24,848 nt of DNA from contig JAFGDF010000298.1 of the NCBI GenBank assembly GCA_016932235.1, positions 1 to 24,848 on the forward strand. The letters are read 5' to 3'. Positions 23,993 through 24,848 of the stretch are shown here, piece after piece (within the stretch, counting starts at the first letter, position 1; every line of letters begins with the position of its first letter). This stretch comes from Deltaproteobacteria bacterium. GTDB lineage: Bacteria; Desulfobacterota; DSM-4660; Desulfatiglandales; HGW-15. The translations under genes were made by a program, and so were the position numbers. The notes beneath the pieces are model-generated. The model saw only the letters and a program-made list of their open reading frames with translations. It searched no databases and was not told where the DNA came from.

Positions 23993-24595
23993 TCAGCCTG
24001 CCTCAGCTAGCCTCTCAAGCTCATTCAAATTTGCAGCAAACTCCTTTATCAAAACTCCTTTCATTCCCGCCTTGCGAAAGGCTTTCAGGAGAGAGCGATA
24101 AAACCACAGTTGTTCTTCTTTCCCCGCGTTAAACCGTGGCCAGAGCTTGTCCTTGATCATACGGTAATCAGCGAGGATCGAGCGAAGGTTATCCAATTTA
24201 TCAGCTAGGGCGACGCGACACACTAGGGAATCTGCTTGCTTGAGATGTTCGAGATAAGCGGTCTTTCTTTGGCGCCATAGCGGCTTTACGCCGCCTGAAT
24301 AGTCAGGAGGAGTATCGGTATTGTCTGAGACAATCCTTAACACCTCCGGGCCAAATCGCTGGCCTATGACCTCCCTGCTCGTCGATTCGGGATGGTCCTC
24401 CAATGCATCATGAAGTAGTGCGGCTATCGCTTCGTTTTCCCCTCCGCCGTCTGTAAGAACAAGGGCACACACACTCAGTAGATGTGCAACGTAGGGAATG
24501 GACGTTTCCTTTCGAAAATCAGATCCGTGCAGCTGAACAGCATACATCAAGGCATCGAGGAAGAGAGGTGTCGCGAATGAACGCAAGTGGGTCAT
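23993..24595 (-). CDS. HD-domain hydrolase, Mesh1-like small alarmone hydrolase type
   Basis: A 200-residue stand-alone HD domain of the SpoT/Mesh1 (HD_4) group, which remove the 3'-diphosphate of (p)ppGpp. The metal and catalytic set is readable: His38, His62-Asp63 (ALLHDALED), Glu66-Asp67, Asp132 and Asn136 (ADKLDN). The start of the domain (AVQLHGSDFRKETSIPYVAHLL) matches the family pattern. There is no synthetase, TGS or ACT domain. The start is decided by GGAGGT five bases before the ATG. It is isolated, 200 bases beyond the tRNA-Arg, with no partner gene visible, so it may be on a mobile or variable segment. Substrate is inferred. Confidence 0.85.
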   Translation of the reverse strand: MTHLRSFATPLFLDALMYAVQLHGSDFRKETSIPYVAHLLSVCALVLTDGGGENEAIAALLHDALEDHPESTSREVIGQRFGPEVLRIVSDNTDTPPDYSGGVKPLWRQRKTAYLEHLKQADSLVCRVALADKLDNLRSILADYRMIKDKLWPRFNAGKEEQLWFYRSLLKAFRKAGMKGVLIKEFAANLNELERLAEAG

Positions 24596-24600
24596 ATTTT

Positions 24601-24606
24601 ACCTCC
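24601..24606 (-). promoter_or_regulatory. Strong Shine-Dalgarno of the HD hydrolase gene
   Basis: GGAGGT on the minus strand, five bases (AAAAT) before the ATG at 24595. Confidence 0.8.
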
Positions 24607-24848
24607 ATCGACCATATTGCGGGCTAAAAACAATAATTGTAAGTCAGATTCCGACTGAGGTTGATATTATTCTCGTTTTGCAGGGTTTGGTGAAGTTATG
24701 ATCTATGAAAAATATCACAACCCTGAAGTTATTTGAATATTTGCGGTCGTTCCTCTGGTCCCTCCAATCCTAACGTGGAACTCACAGGCGCTTCATTTTG
24801 GCGTTCTGTGCAGTGCCGGTTTGTGCAGTTTTTTCATTCTTTGGTTTA

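Noticed and set aside
1..24848. CRISPR array, insertion sequence or prophage
   Set aside because: No regularly spaced direct repeats, transposase, integrase or phage structural genes were found; the repeats seen are short palindromes and one MITE-like element.

Overview
The window looks like the chromosome of an anaerobic Gram-negative bacterium, most likely a sulfate-reducer-type member of the Desulfobacterota (former Deltaproteobacteria). The reasons are the gene families and their order (tmk-holB-ricT-metG), a selenocysteine-containing SelD, a RACo-type (DUF4445) ASKHA protein, a heptose adenylyltransferase implying LPS, and intergenic hairpin repeats of the kind common in that group. This assignment is inferred from gene content; no 16S rRNA gene is present.

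Layout. 1-133: 3' end of an unidentified plus-strand gene. 144-1585 (minus): a CDP-alcohol phosphatidyltransferase and exonuclease III. 1649-1849 (minus): a cold-shock protein with a TTG start, its own promoter and a strong terminator. 2023-6586 (minus): the operon tmk-holB-ricT-metG (dTMP synthesis, clamp loader, Fe-S RNA-processing cofactor, methionyl-tRNA synthetase), with a good promoter at 6628-6656. 6587-6948: a gene-free stretch with degenerate repeats. 6949-8511 (minus): an ASKHA protein resembling corrinoid-protein activators but without their ferredoxin domain. It diverges from a double-SPOR envelope protein (8682-9326, plus) that has a perfect consensus sigma70 promoter. 9578-10012 (plus): two small genes, one missed by length cut-offs. 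10013-10639: gene-free but containing a large palindromic element. 10640-11905 (minus): moeA, divergent from an ABC-F ATPase (12114-14096, plus). 14099-15157 (minus): selD read through an in-frame UGA.

15541-20227 (plus): a closely spaced group consisting of a DEAD/DUF1998 helicase fused to a DEDD exonuclease (an MrfA-MrfB fusion), a YkgJ-type cysteine-cluster protein, a ComF-type phosphoribosyltransferase and a heptose-1-phosphate adenylyltransferase. 20437-21432 (plus): a polyprenyl diphosphate synthase. 21577-23457 (minus): a 7TM plus three-PAS sensor without output domain. 23717-23793: tRNA-Arg(ACG) with a terminator. 23993-24595 (minus): a Mesh1-like HD hydrolase that may lie on an island next to the tRNA.

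Most genes are housekeeping. The points most worth a second look are the UGA-containing selD with a candidate SECIS hairpin, the helicase-exonuclease fusion, the ferredoxin-less ASKHA protein, a family of short palindromes sitting on stop codons (in moeA it supplies the last codons of the protein), and a MITE-like palindrome with a diverged copy in the leader of the ABC-F gene. I found no defence island, CRISPR array or transposase, and no clearly new multi-gene system.
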